64,000 bases of DNA from Desarmillaria ectypa (GCA_030407005.1 JAUDYN010000001.1:4216001-4280000); one strand, 5' to 3'. Numbered from the stretch's first letter, positions 13,138 to 25,639 are shown. Translations and numbers: made by a program. The notes: generated by a model not told the origin, from the letters alone.

Positions 13138-13368
13138 TGTTAGACCCAAACTTCATATGATCCTGTGAGTGCACTATATCTCAAGGCTGTCTCACATTCA
13201 GACAATCACCTATAAGATTAACTGTTATGATTTTTCTACTTATCTCACCTTATTTCAGATGCCTATCTTATTTTTGGCACCTATTGCACATCTTATCAAT
13301 TGTTGCATCACTATTGCCATGCTCTTATTGAATGACTCTTGTCTTTGTGTTATAGCTTGCAATGGTTG
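13138..13368. repeat. Mosaic of partial LTR fragments
   Basis: Sequence from 13138 begins TGTTAGACCCA, the start of the element A LTR, and is homologous to it for about 90 bp. It then switches at about 13226 to TGTTATGATTTTT, the reverse-complement LTR end. This is a chimera of two broken, oppositely oriented LTRs lying just before the intact LTR at 13369. Confidence 0.55.
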
Positions 13369-13779
13369 TGTTAGACCCACATTCCACATGATCTGCAGAC
13401 ATGCATAGTCCTAAGGGCTATCTCATATTTAGACAATCACTCTTAGGAAATGGCTATAGTCTTCTGATCTGGTGTGGAGAGGATGTGGTATAGAAATTAA
13501 CTTTAGTTGAGAGATAGGGAGTATACAGTGTAAACTATCTGACTTATATACTAGAGTAAAGCTAAATATATGTTTGTAATCATGAGATATCTATGCAAAA
13601 AACAAGAGAGATGGCATGCTCATTGTGTAACTATGGTGAGAGTATTGTGCAGCATTACAACAGGTAGCCATGAGTATTGGATGCCTGATTGATGGATAAG
13701 AGATTGGATAAGAGAGCTGATAAGATGGGGATCAGATAAGATAAGAGTGATAAAGATGAAAAGTGGAAAAATCATAACA
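13369..13779 (-). repeat. 3' LTR of element A
   Basis: A 411 bp LTR with TG...CA ends (TGTTAGACCCAC ... AATCATAACA). It is followed at 13780-13792 by TTACCCCATTGTT, which on the minus strand is a purine-rich tract (AACAATGGGGTAA) abutting the LTR, as expected for a minus-strand element. Its partner is at 25213-25627. The 5-bp flanks of the pair (GGTTG and CTGTA) do not match. Confidence 0.75.
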
Positions 13780-13792
13780 TTACCCCATTGTT

Positions 13793-16694
13793 AAAGCAGT
13801 TGTCCTGACTGCTAAGGCTCTTCTTTGGGGGTATCATATTGCAATGCTGCTTGAGTGGTCTAGTATGTGTCCAATAACAATTTCCATTGATTCTGGTCCA
13901 GATTCCTTATCCATTGTCAAAGTCTATTCTTTTGTTGTACCAGATAGGTAATATCTTCATTGTCTGAATATTTGTGGTTGAGAATAGTGGTTGCTGCCTT
14001 GTTTTGTGTTATAATTTTTGTGATGTTTATGACTCAGCCTTGAATATTCTTTTGTACTTGGTGATGGCTTTCTGAGTGTTTGTCATCTCTGTTTCTCTGA
14101 CCCAGGAGTTATACTCCTGCATCCACCCTTTCCACTTGACAAGATAATCAGTTACCAATATGGACTGTTATCCTTTTGTGGTTTGTACTCAATAGGTTCA
14201 TGAGTCCAGAACTTCCTCAATCTCATATTCCTTCTGTCTATCCACAAGATCCAGAGGAGGGTGGTGGTGACTGCTGATTGGGGAATACAGGCATGAGGTA
14301 GGGCATTAATAGCTTCTCATTGAAGCAGGGATAGATTTTCCAGTGCAGTGGCAACTTTAGTTTGTATGTTGCCATACTAGTCTTCTTGAGGATTTTGAAT
14401 GGTCCTATTCATTTGTTGTCAAGTTTTTTCTTTGGTCATAGCAGGTGGAGGTTGCTGATGTCTAGCCAAACTTTATTGCTGACTTGATTGTTATGATTTT
14501 TCCACTTTTCACCTCTATCACTGTTATCTTATCTTATTCAATCCTCTATCTTATTGGATCTCCATCTTATCAGTCCTCTTATCAGATCTCTTATCCAACA
14601 TCAGGCTTCTGATACTCATGCTTACCTGTTATAATGCTGCACAATACCCTCACCATGGTTGCATGATGAGCATGCTATCTCTCTTGTTTCTTGCATGGAC
14701 ATCTCATGATTACAAACATATATTTAGCTTTACTCTAGTATATAAGTCAGGTAGTTTACACTGTATACTCCTCATCTTCCAACTAAAGTTTATTTCTATA
14801 CCATGTCCTTTTCACAAAGATCAGAAGACCATAGCCATTCTCTAAGGGTGATTGTCTAAATGTGAGACAGCCTAAAGGAAAATGCATGTCTGCAGATCAC
14901 ATGAAATATAGGTCTAACATTGATGGTCTCAAGCCACTTGTTTCCTTTTATTGTACTGTCTCTTCATCTGCATGGCTGCCTTTTCTAACATGTCACATAC
15001 TTTCTTATGCACTTGTGCCATAGTTTTTGTGAATTCCATGGCCATAGGGTTGACAAATAGAGTGTTTCATATTGAATTGGGTACAAGTCTGAGATTTCTT
15101 CCATAAAGTGCCATAAATGGGCTTTTTCCTATGGCTGAGTGTATGTGATTATTGTGTGCAAACTTTGCCATTGGCAGCCAGTTGCTCCAGTTGTCTTGTC
15201 AGTGGTTAATGAAGATCTGGAGATACTTTTTGATTTCCTAGTTGACTTGCTCTGTTTGTCCATCAGTTTGTGGATAGTAGGCTGTGGAAGCATTTGGTAA
15301 AGATCCTTCATGAAGGTCAAGGCAAATTGGAGTCCTCAGTCTGAAATGACCACTTGAGGTATTCCATGTTTGGAATACATATGGTCACACAAGATTCATG
15401 CCCATCCTTCTGCTGAGAGTTCCTTGTTACAGGCAACTGGTATAATAGTTTTTGAAAATCTATCCACCACAACTAATAATGCATCATAGCTGTTGGACTC
15501 AGAGAGTCTGGTGATCATGTCGACAGAGATATGAGTTTAGGGTGTGACAGAGATCACATTTGGGTATAGGGGTGCAGCCTTTGTTTGTGTGCTGACCTTA
15601 GTATACTGACATGTTTTGCATCCTTGGATATACTTTTCTATGTCTTTCTTTAGCTTGGGCCACCAGTATTCACAAAGAACAAGTTTGATGGTTTTTGCTA
15701 TTCTGAGGTGTCCTGCTGTGATGTGGTCATTGTGTTGGGCTATGATTTCACCTCACAGGACTTCATCTCAGGAAATATATGTGCATCCATCATAATACAA
15801 GATTCCCTGGTCCTGGGTAATTCCTCTTTCATGGTCTAGGGAATTGGAGATGCCATGATCCCACCAATCCTTCTGTCATGTCATGTCCCAGATTTTCTCC
15901 TGCTCTTCAGGGATAGAAGGCAAGATTAAGGCATGGAAGTGTTCTGGAAGAAGGATTATCACATTGTGGTTATCCTCCTTTCCTTGGTTATAGTTATCTC
16001 ACTGACTAAGAAGGTCAGCCTTTCAATTAGCCATTCCAGGTTTGTGCTGTAGGATGAAATGATACTCAGCGAGTTCTGTGACCCACCAAGCTTGTCATTG
16101 ATTCAGCTTCTGTAGTTTCCAGAAATATTGGAGGTTTTGATGATCCATCCAAATTTCCATTTCTTCTTTGGCATCCATGAGATAGTGTTGCCATTCTTCA
16201 AGGGCAAGCATGATAGCCAGTAACTCTTTGTCATATATCTCATAGTTGCATTCTGTGATGGTTAGAGCTTTTGACATAAATGTGATGGGCCTCCATTTGC
16301 CCTCTTGTTCCAGGCTAAGTACTGTGCCTATTGCTTCTTCACTAGCATCAGCCTCAATCCTGAATTTCCCATTGTTGGATGGAATAGCTAGAATGACATT
16401 AGTCATCATCTGGTGTTTTAGTTGAGTGAAGGCCTGTTCCTGCTCATTTTCCCACTTCCACTCTGCCTTCTCAGTCAGTTGGGTTAAGGGGTGAATGATC
16501 CTTGAGTAGTCTCATATGAATTTTCAATAGAAATTTGTGAATCCTAAAAAGGATTGTAATTCTTTTTTCTTGGTAGGAGTTGGCCACTTGGCTATTCCTG
16601 CAACCTTGACCAGGTCCATTTGTATAGTGTCTTTGCTGATTCAGATGCCCAAGTATTCAGTTTCTAATACTTCAAATTCGCACTTCTCAGTGAT
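13793..16694 (-). pseudogene. Element A pol relic (RNase H, integrase)
   Basis: Minus-strand Ty3-like pol, broken by stops and frameshifts. Recognisable parts are RNase H at 16409-16095 (ADASEEAIGTVLS, YDKELLAIMLALEEW, DHQNLQYF) and integrase fragments near 15320-15129 and upstream to ~15800. A degenerate integrase C-terminal/chromo region sits near 14200-14450. The sequence is collinear with element B pol. A solo LTR interrupts it at 14489-14919, and its upstream part is cut near 16694 by repeat C. CpG is nearly absent. Confidence 0.75.
14489..14919 (+). repeat. Solo LTR inserted in element A, inverted relative to the LTR at 13369
   Basis: A 431 bp LTR reading TGTTATGATTTTT ... GGTCTAACA, i.e. 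the reverse complement of the element A LTR type. It is flanked by a perfect 5-bp target-site duplication TTGAT (14484-14488 and 14920-14924). The target is the 3' part of element A pol. Internal element sequence is gone, consistent with LTR-LTR recombination after insertion. Confidence 0.85.
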
Positions 16695-17507
16695 ATGCTG
16701 TCTATGTGTTCACACCTAGATTTTGTGATTTTGTAACAATACTATTGCACATCTATCCTATACTAGTGATACATAGAGGACTATAGCTGAAGCTTCGAGC
16801 TGATAGTTAAAAGCAGTAAGCAACTGGTAGAGCCAGGACTTAGATGCAACACCATTAGTGGGTTAAATCTACCAGCCGGCCAGACTAGTAACTCAAATGC
16901 TAGCAGGACTAAGTGAAATACAGCCACTAGCAAACGAAGGATGCTACTAGCACACAAAAACCAGGAGCAGAGTACACAGATCTCATCAAGTTCTGTCACT
17001 AGCAGCCCAGACTGGGCATAAATGCATAAGTCAGGATAACTAGTCACATGGAAATCTTGAAACAGGACTTAGAAATAAATTAGGAATGGATTAACCTTGA
17101 GTCCAGATCTGACTATTGCTATATAGATCTCTTATGATCAGTACTAGTATAGCTGGACTGCACCCTTGATCATGATCAGATAGCTGTTACAAACACCAAT
17201 ATCTAGAGATTCATATAACTACATCACTAGAGAATGTAGTTGGGCCAAGAGTGTGGAAAGACTGAATGTGGAGTCTCTAGATTGACCATTTGAAAAGAAA
17301 ACAGACTAGACTGATTATGGCATGATTATTCACTATTATTCATGACTAGCCAAGAAATTCTTACCAATATACCCTATAACCAGATGATATTGAAAGTTTT
17401 TGTATCTTGCTCAGTAGTATATAAATAGTGGGATGGGTGCTCAGGCAAACCAGGCAAGCCATCTCTGCAGTTGAGCCCTCACTAGTAGTAACTGGTGTCT
17501 CCAACTA
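16695..17507 (+). repeat. Repeat C, outer copy, left part
   Basis: This ~0.8 kb segment (from TTCACACCTAGATTTTG) is the left part of a ~1.35-1.45 kb repeat. Its right part continues at 24210, on the other side of element B: joining ...GTCTCCAACTA to AAAGGCTTC restores sequence matching the inverted inner copy at 22100-23455. The left junction lies within element A pol. It could be a solo LTR of another family (TG-like start, CA-like end), but I could not fix its ends or a duplication, so the class is open. Confidence 0.6.
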
Positions 17508-17913
17508 TGTTATGGCCCTGTCTAGCATGTGACTTGGGATGTAAGCTGCACTCTCTGGGCTGTCTCATGTTTGGACAATCACCCATTTTTGAGAGTTAGG
17601 CTAGGTCTTTGGTGCAGTGGAGTAGAAGGTATATGAATGTAATTTAGTCAAAAGATAGAGTACAAGTGTGAAAACTACTCTACTTATATACTGAAAGTAT
17701 GGTGATATTAATAGATGAAACATTGGGGTTCATGAGGAAAACTTGAGAGAGTTGGATGATCATCATCCAATGAAAACAAATGAGGGTGACAACCATGGTG
17801 AACTGGGATGGTGAATATGATATAAGGTGTTGACAGTGTGATATAGGGATTGATTAGATCAGATATGTCAATGGTATGACTGGATAAGATAAGATAATAG
17901 AAAAATCATAACA
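17508..17913 (-). repeat. 3' LTR of element B
   Basis: A 406 bp LTR (TGTTATGGCCC ... AATCATAACA). The adjoining 17914-17926 reads TTACCCCCTTGTT, i.e. the polypurine tract AACAAGGGGGTAA on the element strand. It is very similar to the 5' LTR at 23803-24209, and related to the element A LTR through shared GGACAATCACCC and AATCATAACA blocks. Confidence 0.85.
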
Positions 17914-17926
17914 TTACCCCCTTGTT

Positions 17927-20900
17927 AAAGCAGTCATCCCAACTGCTAAGATTCTTCTTCAGAGATGTTGAGTTGTGATTTAGCTTGATTGATCTAGTAT
18001 TGGTCAATCAGGTTCTTCCATATGTCCTTGTCTGGGTTTGTAATCCATTTTTGATATCCATCCTTGCATTAAGCAAGATATGTGACATCACCTTTTTTGG
18101 AGTATTCATGATCAAGTATTTTGACCACTACTTTGTTCTTGGTTACAATTTTGGTGTTGTATAAGACTCAGTTAACGTTAGCCTTGTATTCTGCAATTGC
18201 TTCCTTAGCATCTTCCATCTCTGTTTCTTGGACCCATGAGTTGTGTTAACTGGTCCAACCTTTCCATTTGACTAGGTAGTTGATGACTTCTTTGGATGGT
18301 TGTCCTCATTTGGTGCATACTCAACAAGTGCAAGTGTCTAGTACCTTTTCAATTTTGTATTCCTCTTGACCATCTACAAGGTCTGGAGGAGAGGGTGGTG
18401 GCTGTTGTTGGTTAGGGAATGTGGGCACAATGTAAGAAGTCAACAATTTCTCATTGAATCGGGGGTGTATCCTCCAGTGGGGTGGCAGCTTTAGCTTGTA
18501 TGCTGCCATACCTGATTTTTTGATGATTTCAAATGGTCCAGTTCATTTGTTGTTAAGCTTCTTTTTTGGTTGTGGAAGATGAAGGTTGGTGGTATCAAGC
18601 CAAACTTTGTCACCAACTTGATATTCCCTGAGAATCTGTTTTTTCTTGTCATATTGTGCCTTCATTTGCATCACCACTTTCTCTAATATGTCGTGTACTT
18701 CTTTATGGACTTGAGCCATGTTTTCTGTAAATTTGATGGCAGTAGGGTTTGTGAATGGGGTTTTATGGATAGAATTGGGTATCAGTCAAGGATTTCATCT
18801 GTATAAAGTCATGAAGGGTCTTTTTCTGGTTGCTGAATGTATGCAATTATTATGAGCAAATTCAGTGAGAAGTAACCATTCGACCAAGTCAGATTGTCTG
18901 TGATTAACAAAAATTTGAAGATATTTTTCAATCTCCTAGTTGACCCTTTTTGTTTGTCCATCAGTCTGGGGATGATAGGTGGTGGATGCATTTTGGGTAA
19001 TATTTAACATCTGGTAAAGTTCTTTCATGAAAGAGGACACAAATTGGGGTCGATCCAAAATGACCATCTGTGGCATTTCATATTTCACATAGACATGGTG
19101 TTGAAGGATGCGAGCCCATTCTTCTGCAGATAATTCTTCATGACATGGAATTAGGAGTATTGTTTTCGAGAATCGGTCTACCACTATGAGTAGTGTGTCA
19201 TATCCTTCTGATTCTGGAAGGCCAGTGACCATATTGACTGAGATATGAGTCCAGGGAGTATCAGGGATGGCATTTGAGTGTAAGGGAGCCACTTTAGCAT
19301 GAGTGTCGCTTTTGGTTCTTTGGCATGTTTCACATCCCTTGATATATATTTTGACATCTTTTTTCATCTTGGATGACCAGTATTCTCATAATACCAGTTC
19401 TTTGCTTTTGGCTATCCCTGGATGTCCTGCTATGATATGGTCATGGAATTGTGCAATGATTTCCCCATGGAGGGATGCATCTTGAGGAATATAGATACAT
19501 CTGTCATACCATAGTAATTCTTCTTCCTTAGTGATTCCTTGTTCATGGTTAAGGGATTTCTCAATCTCTTGGTCCCACTGTTTCTTTTGTCTGGTTGCAT
19601 CTCTTATATGCATCATTTGTTCTTCAGCTGTAGGCAGTATTAATGCCTGGAAGTGTTTGGGGGAAAGGACAACTACATCTTGATTGTCTTCCTTTCCTTG
19701 ATCATGATCATCTCATTGGCTAAGCAAGTTAGCTTTCTTGTTGGTGACTCCTGCTTTGTGTTGGAGGGTGAAATGGTATTCTGCTAGTTCTGTAACCTAT
19801 CAAGCTTGTTGATGGTTTAGCTTCTGTGGTTTCTGGAAGTATTGGAGATTCTGATGATCAGTCCAGATTTCAATAGTCTCCTTGGTGCCCATGAGATAGT
19901 GACACCATTCTTCCAAGGCTAACATGATGGCCAGCAATTCTTTGTCATAGATTTCATAATTGCATTTGGTGACCATCAATGCTTTGGACATGAATGTGAC
20001 TGGTCTCCATTTGCCATCCTGTTCTTGACTTAGGACAGCACCAATGGCTCCATCGCTCAAGTCTGCCTCTACTCAGAATTTTCCTTTATCTGAGGGAATT
20101 GTCAAGATGACATTCATAGTCATCAACCTTTTGAGTTGTGAAAATGCTTGTTCTTGCTCTATTCTCCAGGTCCAGTCCACTTTCCCTGTTAACTGAGTGA
20201 GGGGTCATATGATTTTGGAGTAGTCATGGATGAACTTTTGGTAAAAGTTTATGAATCCTAAAAAAGATTGGAGTTCCTTCTTTTTCTTTGGAGTGGGCCA
20301 TTCTGCAATTCCAGCAATTTTAACAGGGTCCATGCAGATTGCATCTTCACTAATGATGACTCCAAGATATTCTGTCTCGAGTACCTCAAACTCGCATTTT
20401 TCTCCATTGAGGAACAATTTGTTTTCCCATAGCCATTAGAGAACTTGTCAAACAATGATTCAATGTTCAGATAAGGATTTGGTGAATATAAGGATGTCAT
20501 CAAGGTAAATGGTTACTTTTCCTCTGGCAATAAGATCCTTGAAGGTTCATCATCCATTGAAAGATAGCTGGAGAGTTGATAAGGCCAAAGAACATAACTG
20601 TAGGTTCAAAGAGTCCTCAATTAGTTCTGAATGTGGCTTTTTCCTCATCTCCTTCATGAATTCACACATTGTTATATCCCCATCAGACATCTAATTTGGA
20701 GAAGTATTTTGCTCCTCATAATTTATCAATGAGTTCAGATATTAGAGGGAGTGGATAATGATTCTTGATCATCATTTCATTGAGTTTTTGGTAAACCTGA
20801 ACAGGGTGTAGAGAGCCATCTTTTTTCTTGACAAAGAAGAAAGGAGAGGCAAAGGGGGATTTGGAGGGACAAATTTGTCCTGAGTCAAGATTTTCATCAA

Positions 20901-22155
20901 GGAATTTGTCCAGTTGTTCTTGCTCATTTCTGTTGAGCAGATAGACCTTGCAGTCTAGAGTGGCTTTGGCATTAGGGATTAGCTCAATGGCATGGTCCCA
21001 AGATTTTTGATATGGTAGTTCATCAAAGCTTTCTTTAGAGAATAGGTCTCTAAAGCTTTGATACTGAGGAGGTATGAGCTCCTTGAATGTCTTCTTTGGT
21101 TTTTCTGCATTTGCAGCTGCTGCCAGTTCATTGGCATGGTGTATGGCTCATAATATGATTTCTTCTTGCATATTGACTGCAAGAATAGTCTCACCTTCTT
21201 CCAACTCTTCGTCCCACCTATCTTCTTCATTGGAATCAGGGAGGGTGAAACAATTCTTAACACAGTGGCATCAGCCAAATGTTATTGATCCTGTTTTCCA
21301 ATTGACCAATGGGTTATAGTGTTTAAGCCAATCGTGGCCCAAGTACACCATTTTGGAGCCCAAGTCTGTGACTGCCAGGTCAATTCATTCAACATGGTCT
21401 CTGATCATCAATTGGAGTTCCATGAATTTGGTTACATCACCTGCTTTATTACAGGTTCTGTCTGCATTGTAGACAGGAATTGGAGCAGCAGCTTTTCTGG
21501 TATCCAACTGGTGTTGTTGGACATAGGTTTGATTGATAGAGCTGCCAGTGCAACCACTATCCAACAATGCACAGGTTGTCAAAGTCTTCTTTCCAGTACA
21601 GGGAGCAAGCTGGATGTCTACCAAAAAGTCTTGCCTGGAACCTTTAGTTCCTTGGATATACCAGCTCAGTTCACGAAGTTTGTAGAGTTGCTCACATGCA
21701 GAGCTCTCTTTGGTGTTCAAGCTCTGGATGAGCTCATCAGTGATCTCTTTGAGTTGTTTGGGGTGAACCCAAGTGGAAAGGATAGCTTTGGTGACAGCCA
21801 AATTTTTGGTGGCTCAGATAGCATGTAGGGTCCAGTCAACTCTGAAGGGCTTATACCATACATAATTGGGTATTCCCATGACTGGCAGGATTTTGGGGTT
21901 TGATACCCTCTTGTTAGGTGGGATTTTGGCTTTGGACTGTTTTGCCTTCCACATTAGGAAAGCTGTATCATCTTCTTCATTAGGTACTTCAATGATAGTG
22001 GTAGTTCTGCTAGAATGCCCCCTCTTTACCACCTGGGCACTAGTGGGTTCCTGTCCTGTGGCTGTTGTGAGTGCTACCAGTGATGGGTGATAGGCAGTTG
22101 CACTCCGATAATGTGCTTGGTAACGGCGAGTGACAAAAGAATTAGGGAATGGCAA
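17927..22155 (-). pseudogene. Element B gag-pol relic
   Basis: Minus-strand polyprotein in pieces. From upstream to downstream: a gag/protease linker (22155-21814); protease core LLDSGCTGSSI within 21801-21385; reverse transcriptase with the YLDD box near 20490-20505 and EYLGVIISEDAI, ELQSFLGFINFYQKFIHDYS at 20417-20205; RNase H at 20060-19800 (YEIYDKELLAIMLALEEW); integrase zinc-binding His-Cys region at 19440-19320 (GCETCQRTK) and catalytic core at 19367-18936 (TTYHPQTDGQTKRVN); chromo/integrase tail at 18509-18321 (LPPHWRIHPRFNEKLL). Stops and frameshifts separate the blocks, so no functional polyprotein is encoded. Confidence 0.85.
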
Positions 22156-23455
22156 TGAACACCAATCACACTAAACCTCTTACTACTCTACACTTAATCA
22201 CCAATATTGAATTTGGGAAGTTTCAAGTATGATGGAAGCACTCTGCAGACTTTAATAATCAAGTACAATTGTCTTAAAGATGTTTTATTCATTACCAGTG
22301 AGTTATACAAAGTACTACTTGTACTAGTGGGGTGGGTAAGACACAATTGGATAAGAGTGACTTGGTTTGAGCTACTGTGCTTGTTCTGACTGAAACTGCT
22401 TCAGACTGGTGGCACTCTTGGCCCTATACTGCTTCCTACAAGTGATAAACACTTGACTAGCCGCACTCTTGGCTAACTAGTGGTGCTCTTGGCCTAAGAA
22501 TAAACTATAACTCCAAGAACTTTGCTTGAACTAACTTCAAAACACTCCGGACCTTTGCAGGACACAACAGTGACTCTAATGGACTTCAATTCAATGCAAT
22601 TCTATGGGTGACTTAGCGACTATTAATCACCTCATTGAGGTTAAGCACAAAAGCCTTTAATTGGGGACACCAGTTACTACCAGTGAGGGCTCAATTGCGG
22701 GGATGGCTTGCCTGCTTTGCATGAGCACCCATCCCACTACTTATATACTACTGAGGCAGAACTATAAATATTATCTGGGTATAGGGTATATTAGTAAGGA
22801 TTTCTTGGCTAGTCATGAATAATGGTGAATAATCACACAATAGTTGGTCTAGTCTGTTTTCTTTTCAAATATTCGGTCTAGAGACTCCACAGTTGGTCTT
22901 TCTGCACCCTTGGCACAACTACATGCCCTAGTGATGTAGTTATATGAATCTCTAGATATTGGTGTTTGTAACAGCTATCTGATCATGATCAAGGGTGCAG
23001 TCCAGCTATACTAGTACTGATCATAAGAGATCTATATAGCAATAGTCAGATCTGGACTCAAGGTTAATCCATTCCTAATTTATTTCTAAGTCCTGTTTCA
23101 AGATTTCCATGTGACTAGTTATCCTGACTTATGCATTTATGCCCAGTCTGGGCTGCTAGTGACAGAACTTGATGAGATCTGTGTACTCTGCTCCTGGTTT
23201 TTGTGTGCTAGTAGCATCCTTCGTTTGCTAGTGGCTGTATTTCACTTAGTCCTGCTAGCATTTGAGTTACTAGTCTGGCCGGCTGGTAGATTTAACCCAC
23301 TAATGGTGTTGCATCTAAGTCCTGGCTCTACCAGTTGCTTACTGCTTTTAACTATCAGCTTGAAGCCTCAGCTATAGTCCTCTATGTATCACTAGTATAG
23401 GATAGATGTGCAATAGTATTGTTACAAAATCACAAAATCTAGGTGTGAATGCATA
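22100..23455 (-). repeat. Repeat C, inner inverted copy within element B
   Basis: A ~1.35 kb sequence homologous, in reverse orientation, to 16695-17507 joined to 24210-24850. It splits the gag region of element B: gag-like coding at 23645-23439 is cut after SISQLL, and the other side resumes near 22100. It contains several copies of a short motif like CACTCTTGGCC at 22410-22500, matching GGCCAAGAGTG copies at 24380-24540 in the outer copy. It retains slightly more CpG than its surroundings. Confidence 0.6.
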
Positions 23456-23802
23456 GATGACATATCAGCAGCTGAGAAATGGACCCAGGGGTGAGAGAGT
23501 GGAATCTCTTCTCATTCTCCCAGTCAGGCAGGGGGAATTCTCCTGGGAAGAATATGGTCTGGGTGTTGGGATGGTCAGGGTGGTAGTTGGGGTGAACTGC
23601 AAGGTCACCATTCTTGTTGTAAGAATGTTTGAACTTCTTCATCATATGTTAAAATGAGAAGTGCAGTGACAATAACAATGAGTGCAGCACTGCCAATTGT
23701 GACACTGAGAGAGATAGTTTTCTGATTTTTATTTTCTTCTGGCATGAATAGGTGCTTCTTTTATGGCTAGCATATAAGGAGTGGGATGTATCTTTTGACT
23801 AA
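23439..23802 (-). pseudogene. Element B gag N-terminal remnant
   Basis: A minus-strand frame of about 68 residues at 23645-23439 (PNYHPDHPNTQTIFFPGEF) lies between the 5' LTR of B and repeat C. It is probably the start of B gag, interrupted by the C insertion. No capsid or knuckle motif is visible in this piece; the assignment rests on position. Confidence 0.4.
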
Positions 23803-24209
23803 TGTTATGGCCCTGTCTAGCACATAACTTGGGATGTAAGCTACACTCTCTGGGCTATCTCATGTTTGGACAATCACCCATTTTTGAGAGTTAGGCTAGG
23901 TCTTTGGTGCAGTGGAGTAGAAGGTATATGAATGCAATTTAGTCAAAAGATAGAGTACAAGTGTGAAAACTACTCTACTTATATACTGAAAGTATGGTGA
24001 TATTAATAGATGAAACATTGGGGTTCATGAGGAAAACTTGAGGGAGTTGGATGATCATCATCCAATGAAAACAAATGAGGGTGACAACCATGGTGAACTG
24101 GGGTGGTGAATATGATATGAGGTGTCAACAGTGTGATATAGAGATTGATTAGATCAGATATGTCAATAGTATGACTGGATAAGATAAGATAATGGAAAAA
24201 ATCATAACA
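23803..24209 (-). repeat. 5' LTR of element B
   Basis: A 407 bp LTR, TGTTATGGCCC ... AATCATAACA, nearly identical to 17508-17913. It is followed by the AACTA duplication. The two LTRs differ at scattered positions, most of them transitions. Confidence 0.85.
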
Positions 24210-24850
24210 AACTAAAGGCTTCTATGCTTAATCTTGATGAAGTGATTAATAGTCACTAAATCACCTATAGTATTGCATTGAATTGAAGTTTCTTAGAAGT
24301 TCACTGTCACATTCTTCAAAGGTCCAGAGTGTTTTAAAGTTAGTTTAAGCAAAGTTCTTGGAGTTTATAGTATTATTCTTAGGCCAAGAGTGTAGCTAGT
24401 CAAATGTTTATCACTTGTAGAAAGCAGTATAGGGCCAAGAGTGCCATCAGTTTATTCTTAGGCCAAGAGCATCTCTAGCCAGCCAAAAGTGTGACTGGTC
24501 AAGTATTTATCACTTGTAGAAAGTAGTATAAGGCCATGAGTGCCACAAGTCTAAAGCAGTTTCAGTCAGAAGAAGTGCAGCAGCTCAAACCAAGTCACTC
24601 TTTATCCAATTGTGTTCTACCAACCCTGCTAGTATGAGTAGTACTTTGTATAACTCACTAGTAATGAATAAAACATCTTTAAGACAACTGTACTTGATTA
24701 TTGAAGTCTGCAGAGTGCTTTCATCATACTTGAAACCACCCAAATTAAATACATTGGTGATCAAGTGTAGAGTAGTAAGAGGTTTAGTGTGATTGGTGTT
24801 CATTGCCATTCTCTAATTCTTTTGTCACTCACCATTATCAAGCACATCAA
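24210..24850 (+). repeat. Repeat C, outer copy, right part
   Basis: Continuation of repeat C after the element B insertion. It carries the repeated GGCCAAGAGTG motif. A minus-strand frame (24809-24585) has an inverted counterpart at 22207 on; both contain KDVLFITSELYKVLL, but the reading frame is not kept in the inner copy, so I do not call it a gene. Confidence 0.55.
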
Positions 24851-25212
24851 CAGACCATGCTTTCAAAGGATTTCTTTTCTTTTTCTTCATTAGGTTTGAC
24901 TATGAGTTTGTTGGCTTTGTGTACTGCCTAAATTCCAATGACTTTATTAAAGTTGACAACAAGTATGGTTTCTTCTTCTAGTTCTCACTTATTGTCAGGA
25001 TCTACATTGGAGAGTATGAAGGGATTTTTAGCACAGCAGCAGTGGGTAAATATGATCTTACCTGTCTTTCAGTCAATGATAAGATTGTGTCATACCAACC
25101 AGTCATCTCCAAGAAAGATCTCTTTGCTTCTGAGATCAGTGACAGCTAGGTCAATGCATTTGTTATAGTCTCCAATCTTGAGATGAAGTTCTACATATGA
25201 CATTGTTCTGTA
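24851..25212 (-). pseudogene. Element A protease-region remnant
   Basis: Minus-strand coding remnant collinear with 21100-21430 of element B. It contains a segment ending SKEIFLGDDWLV that matches the post-protease linker of B (VYLGHDWL-like on the same strand). It lies between the 5' LTR of A and repeat C. Broken by stops. Confidence 0.55.
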
Positions 25213-25627
25213 TGTTAGACCCATGATCCACATGATCTGCAGACATGCATTATCTCTTGGGTTGTCTTGCATTTGGACAATCACCCTTAGGGATGGCTAT
25301 GGTCTTCTGATCTTTAGGTGGAGAGTATGTGGTATAAAGATTAACTTTAGTTAAAAGATAGGGAATATACAGCATAGACTACATGACTTATATATCAAAT
25401 GAGGGTCTAAATATATGACTATAACCATGAGGTGTCCATGCAAGAAACAAAGGAGATAGCATGCCAAGCATGCCAGTATGGTGAGGCTATTGTGCAATGC
25501 CACAATGTATATCAATGGGTATCAGATGTTGATTGATGAATATGAGATAAGATAGAATGGGAGGAGATAAGACAGGAGGGAATGAGATAAGATAAGATAA
25601 AGGTGAAAAATGGAAAAAATTGTAACA
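25213..25627 (-). repeat. 5' LTR of element A
   Basis: An LTR of 415 bp, TGTTAGACCCATG ... ATTGTAACA, the partner of 13369-13779. The two LTRs of A are therefore now about 11.4 kb apart because of the nested insertions of repeat C, element B and the solo LTR. Confidence 0.75.
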
Positions 25628-25639
25628 CTGTATCACATA

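Larger units (their letters stand above)
17508..24209 (-). mobile_element. Element B: full-length but decayed Ty3-like LTR retrotransposon
   Basis: A 6.7 kb minus-strand element with LTRs at both ends and a perfect 5-bp target-site duplication AACTA (17503-17507 and 24210-24214). The pol order on the minus strand is protease, reverse transcriptase, RNase H, integrase, chromo-like tail: the Ty3/Gypsy order. It is inserted inside repeat C, which is inserted in element A, and it contains a second, inverted copy of C in its gag region. Coding is broken throughout and CpG is scarce, so it is inactive. Confidence 0.85.

Noticed and set aside
22207..22389. Plus-strand frame similar to a minus-strand frame at 24585-24809, possible conserved protein
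   Set aside because: The two lie in inverted copies of repeat C; similarity is due to DNA duplication, and the frames do not correspond to the same strand and phase of the repeat.
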